Source: Eimeria necatrix
Taxonomy: Eukaryota > Apicomplexa > Conoidasida > Eucoccidiorida > Eimeriidae
Assembly: GCF_000499385.1 (NCBI RefSeq)
Contig: NW_013651884.1
Location: 1-12,081, forward strand
Reading direction: 5' to 3'
Length of the DNA stretch: 12,081 nucleotides
In this document: piece by piece, positions 9,822 through 12,081 of the stretch
Layout of the letters: each line of letters starts with the position of its first letter
Position numbering within the stretch: position 1 is the first letter of the stretch
Program-made: the position numbers and the translations under genes
Notes under the pieces: generated by a model
Databases searched by the model: none
What the model was told of the DNA's origin: nothing
The model's input: the letters and a program-made list of their open reading frames with translations, nothing else

Positions 9822-10589
9822 CATCTGACACCTCGTTGAATGATAACAGTAGGTGGAATGTGCACAACGCAAACGTAGCAAGAAGAGGTTTTTCAGGCGA
9901 TGCATGCAGAATAATGCTTTGGGTTGATATGGCGTGCGTGAATAAGCCGCAAGAAGTTGGATGAGTGTAGCTGGAAACTAATGGCCAGACTGTGCAAAAC
10001 CACAGCCATGCAGGATATTCCAATATCTAGAATCAAGCTTCTGCGGGCATGCTGGAGAAAATGCAACGATTTGTATTTAAAATTGCTGGCTGGAGAAATG
10101 GCAAAATTGCCTTTAATTCTTGGGTGCAGCAGAAGCGTGAAGTACCTAATCAGGCCATCGTTTGCCAGTTTTCTGAATAATCGCATCATGCGAAGAGATT
10201 GCATTCCGTTCAACATTCCCAAAATACATGGCGCGGTGCAGGCCTTGTCTTATGATACTTTTTCTGCCTGCCAACTCTAGGAGGGGATATACAAATGCCA
10301 GCTGAGTAAGTGCCGAAGACTCAGCAGAGAGGTTTGACTGTCGCATGGTTTACGCAAGGTACACTGCGTACTTAGGGTAAGGGCGACATAACGGTTCAAG
10401 GCGGTGAGCTGCAATGCGAAAACGTTTTGTGGTTATAACGTTGCAACTCTGTTCGCAGGCCATTAGCTTGCGAGCTAGCTGTTCGCCACGCAAATGCTCA
10501 AGGTGATAGCAGTGGAGGGACGATTGAAAAGAAGCAAAGAGTATACTTCCAGCTAAGATGGCAAAACAACACTTAGGTCCTGTTTGAAC
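9822..10589 (+). repeat. Array unit 13
   Basis: It is linked leftward by 10131. Rightward it matches unit 14 through a CAGGC word at 10149-10155 against 10954-10961, and TGCCAGT at 10163-10169 against 10978-10984. The spacing of 805-815 implies that unit 14 has extra sequence or that this stretch is misaligned. It includes the 107-codon open frame 9957-10280, with no recognised domain. Confidence 0.45.
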
Positions 10590-11335
10590 AATTGTGGGAT
10601 CTTTTCTATGAGGGAACGCACACTGGCGGATATGCGGAAACTGTGATAGTGGCATTCCAGGTCTCGAACGAGCTTTCGCCGAGTAGGAAGCAGCACAGTC
10701 TAGCAACAACCAAAGATGTGATTTGAAATGCAACATTGCGCTGAGCATACAAAGGCAACCCTTCAGAGAGATCAGCAAACGACTTTCATTGTGGGATAGA
10801 GAAACAGTAAAATATTGTCAAATAAGTAGTTGTAGAACGGGTGTGTCGAGGCTGTACAAGCTTCGATTTGCTGTATGACGGCTTGTTTCGAGCTTTCTAT
10901 ATGCAGTAAGTGCCTTTCAGGGTCAGCGTTCCCAAAGGAGTTTGACGGTCCGGATTCAGGCTCGGCATTCGCTAAATGCCAGTGGGCTGCACGACAGCAG
11001 CTAGGCTCCTGCTGCGTCACTACCGCAAAATCAAAATAGCGCTCAGAGAGCAGCTTGGCTCCTTCATGACATGCTTTCTGTGTTGCTTATTCTCATAAAA
11101 AAAGCACACTACAGTGCGTAATATCCTTTGGATTCAGTCTGGCGGTAGTAAGGGCTCTTTCTGTGAACGAGAACCTTATGACCCAACCTTTTCCAAGCAA
11201 CTTTTCAGAATGACGCGTTGGCGGTACTATGCGCATTTGCCACTAATGAAGAAAGCCAACTGGCCACTTGATCTCCAGAAAATAAGCTGTTCCTCGCATG
11301 GTACTGTTGCTGGCTGCTGGGTAAGCCTGTATGTG
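10590..11335 (+). repeat. Array unit 14
   Basis: It has ordered matches to unit 15 along much of its length: CATTGTGG at 10787 and 11528, ATATTGT at 10812 and 11570, GTCCGG at 10948 and 11700, CCGCA at 11023 and 11772, the ATATCC block at 11121 and 11865, and TCTCCAGAA near 11272 and 12018. Spacings stay between 741 and 758. This is the best-supported pair together with units 0 and 1. Confidence 0.72.
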
Positions 11336-12081
11336 GTTCTTTTGTTCGGCGGCAAAGACTAGGCGGTCCCTCACAAACAGACTTTGTAGATGATGATCTT
11401 CGCGTTGTGTACAGGCGTCCGATGAGTAGCATACTGCAAAAAAAAGCCACATGCAGTTCTTTGAATTCAAAAATCGCCGTTCTCTCATTGAGTGAACGCA
11501 CTTGAGCAGAGCGCAGAAAACGGCTGGCATTGTGGACTAAGGAAAAGGTAGGAATCGCTCTGAACATGGATATTGTAGGACAGGAGTATTGAAGGCGGGC
11601 ATACTCTATCCAATTACTCTACAATTTGTTGTGAGCTTGTTACATGCGACAAGATTGTGCCTTGTCGTCGACATTTCTGAAGAGAGCGAGATGGATGGAG
11701 TCCGGTGGCGAGGTTCATTTGCGGCCTGTCAGTTCAAGACGATAGCTGCATTCCAGCTGGGTGGCTAGACGCCGCAGAGTCAGCAAAGCAACCGCACTTT
11801 CCATGAAGGATATATTGTGTCCAGCGAGTACGTGCTGGGCCGGAGGGAGAAAGGAGCAGCGCATATATCCATTGACTTTTGGACGCAGTTAATGTGAAGC
11901 TGCAAAGCGCACCAGTAGCTAAACTGTCGTCCATTTTCGAGGCGATTGTTCGTGACTTGAGCGGTGGCGACGTCTTGCGAGTTTGCAGCGAATGGAAGAG
12001 AACAGTTGCCTTCGTGGTCTCCAGAACACAAGCAGACTGTGGAGCAGCACGTTTGCCGGTTGCTGGATAAGCCTGTGTGTG
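11336..12081 (+). repeat. Array unit 15, reaching the window edge
   Basis: It is aligned to unit 14 as listed there. The last 65 bases match 11271-11335 without gaps at about 69% identity by my count. The open frames at 11114-11362 and 11879-12070 look alike in position, but the ungapped spacing of 746 puts them in different phases, so the similarity is at the DNA level and not a shared protein. The array probably continues past the edge. Confidence 0.72.

Larger units (their letters stand above)
1..12081. other. No supported gene: apparently non-coding stretch
   Basis: All six frames are interrupted often. A hand count on the + strand over 1-1200 gave about 15, 25 and 19 stops in the three frames. 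The longest open frames (10350-10778 minus, 11205-11567 minus, 786-1136 minus, 4884-5228 plus, 9957-10280 plus) are within chance length. None shows a recognisable domain, signal peptide or repeat, and overlapping frames on both strands look equally protein-like. No chain of splice sites that keeps phase was found. Segment 1-224 is also featureless apart from a GCATGC at 40. A small spliced gene or a non-coding RNA cannot be excluded without transcript data. Confidence 0.6.
225..12081 (+). repeat. Degenerate head-to-tail tandem array, unit about 741 bp, 15-16 copies
   Basis: Successive similar blocks recur in the same orientation at a nearly constant distance. Examples (start to start): 896 to 1639, 1662 to 2411, 2545 to 3287, 3305 to 4039, 3951 to 4673, 5428 to 6166, 6947 to 7688, 7701 to 8423, 8612 to 9370, 9379 to 10131, 10787 to 11528 and 11276 to 12022. 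These spacings lie between 722 and 758; others run from about 716 to 815 because of indels. Where I aligned longer stretches (for instance 11271-11335 with 12017-12081) roughly two thirds of positions agree. Indels between units are often not multiples of three, which argues against a conserved protein. It could be an old satellite, a relic of a tandemly duplicated gene, or a structured non-coding locus; the sequence does not decide. The array reaches the right edge, so its full length is unknown. Confidence 0.65.

Noticed and set aside
10010..10040. Small palindrome GATATT-CC-AATATC
   Set aside because: A 6-bp stem with a 2-base loop is expected several times by chance and nothing around it suggests a function.
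9957..10280. 107-codon open frame on the + strand
   Set aside because: It overlaps a 109-codon frame on the other strand (9893-10222), has no known motif, and its homologous segment in the next unit is not open in the same phase.
10350..10778. Longest open frame, 142 codons on the minus strand
   Set aside because: This is near the expected longest frame for 12 kb of random sequence with this composition. It has no recognisable domain and lies across a unit of the non-coding array.
1..12081. Transposable element, CRISPR array, tRNA/rRNA gene or bacterial operon
   Set aside because: There are no long terminal or terminal inverted repeats, no target-site duplications, no regularly spaced short repeats, no cloverleaf or B-box sequence, and no long frames with ribosome binding sites.

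Overview
No gene can be defended in this window. It looks like non-coding DNA from a nuclear eukaryotic genome with near-balanced base composition. Stop codons are scattered through all frames. The longest open frames (142 codons on the minus strand at 10350-10778, about 110-120 codons elsewhere) are about what chance gives in 12 kb. There are no ribosome-binding-site/operon patterns, no tRNA or rRNA signature, no transposase or reverse-transcriptase motifs, and no microsatellites. The organism cannot be named. A striking excess of the hexamer GCATGC (14 sites) would fit an apicomplexan/coccidian-like genome, but this is only a hint.

The main structure found by reading the sequence against itself is a very old, strongly diverged tandem array. 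Blocks of recognisable similarity recur at about 720-775 bp spacing (average near 741 bp), in the same orientation, from about 0.6 kb to the right edge. The best pairs are 578-1110 against 1350-1890 at the left, and 10790-11335 against 11528-12081 at the right. Intermediate steps are linked by shorter anchors. About fifteen to sixteen units fit in the window, and the array probably runs off the right end. Unit borders given here are an arbitrary phase, taken by following one homologous point from copy to copy, and may be off by tens of bases.

Two perfect short tandem duplications (33 bp at 699-764 and 25 bp at 2546-2595) sit inside single units and are missing from the neighbouring unit. They are young insertions on top of the old array and give an internal check on its alignment. 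Small inverted repeats occur at 706-725, 739-758, 2583-2599 and 7321-7342.

Region by region: 1-224 shows nothing recognisable; 225-3939 holds units 0-4 with both private duplications; 3940-8322 holds units 5-10, linked by weaker anchors; 8323-12081 holds units 11-15, clearest at the far right. All homology was judged by eye. A self dot-plot is the decisive check.
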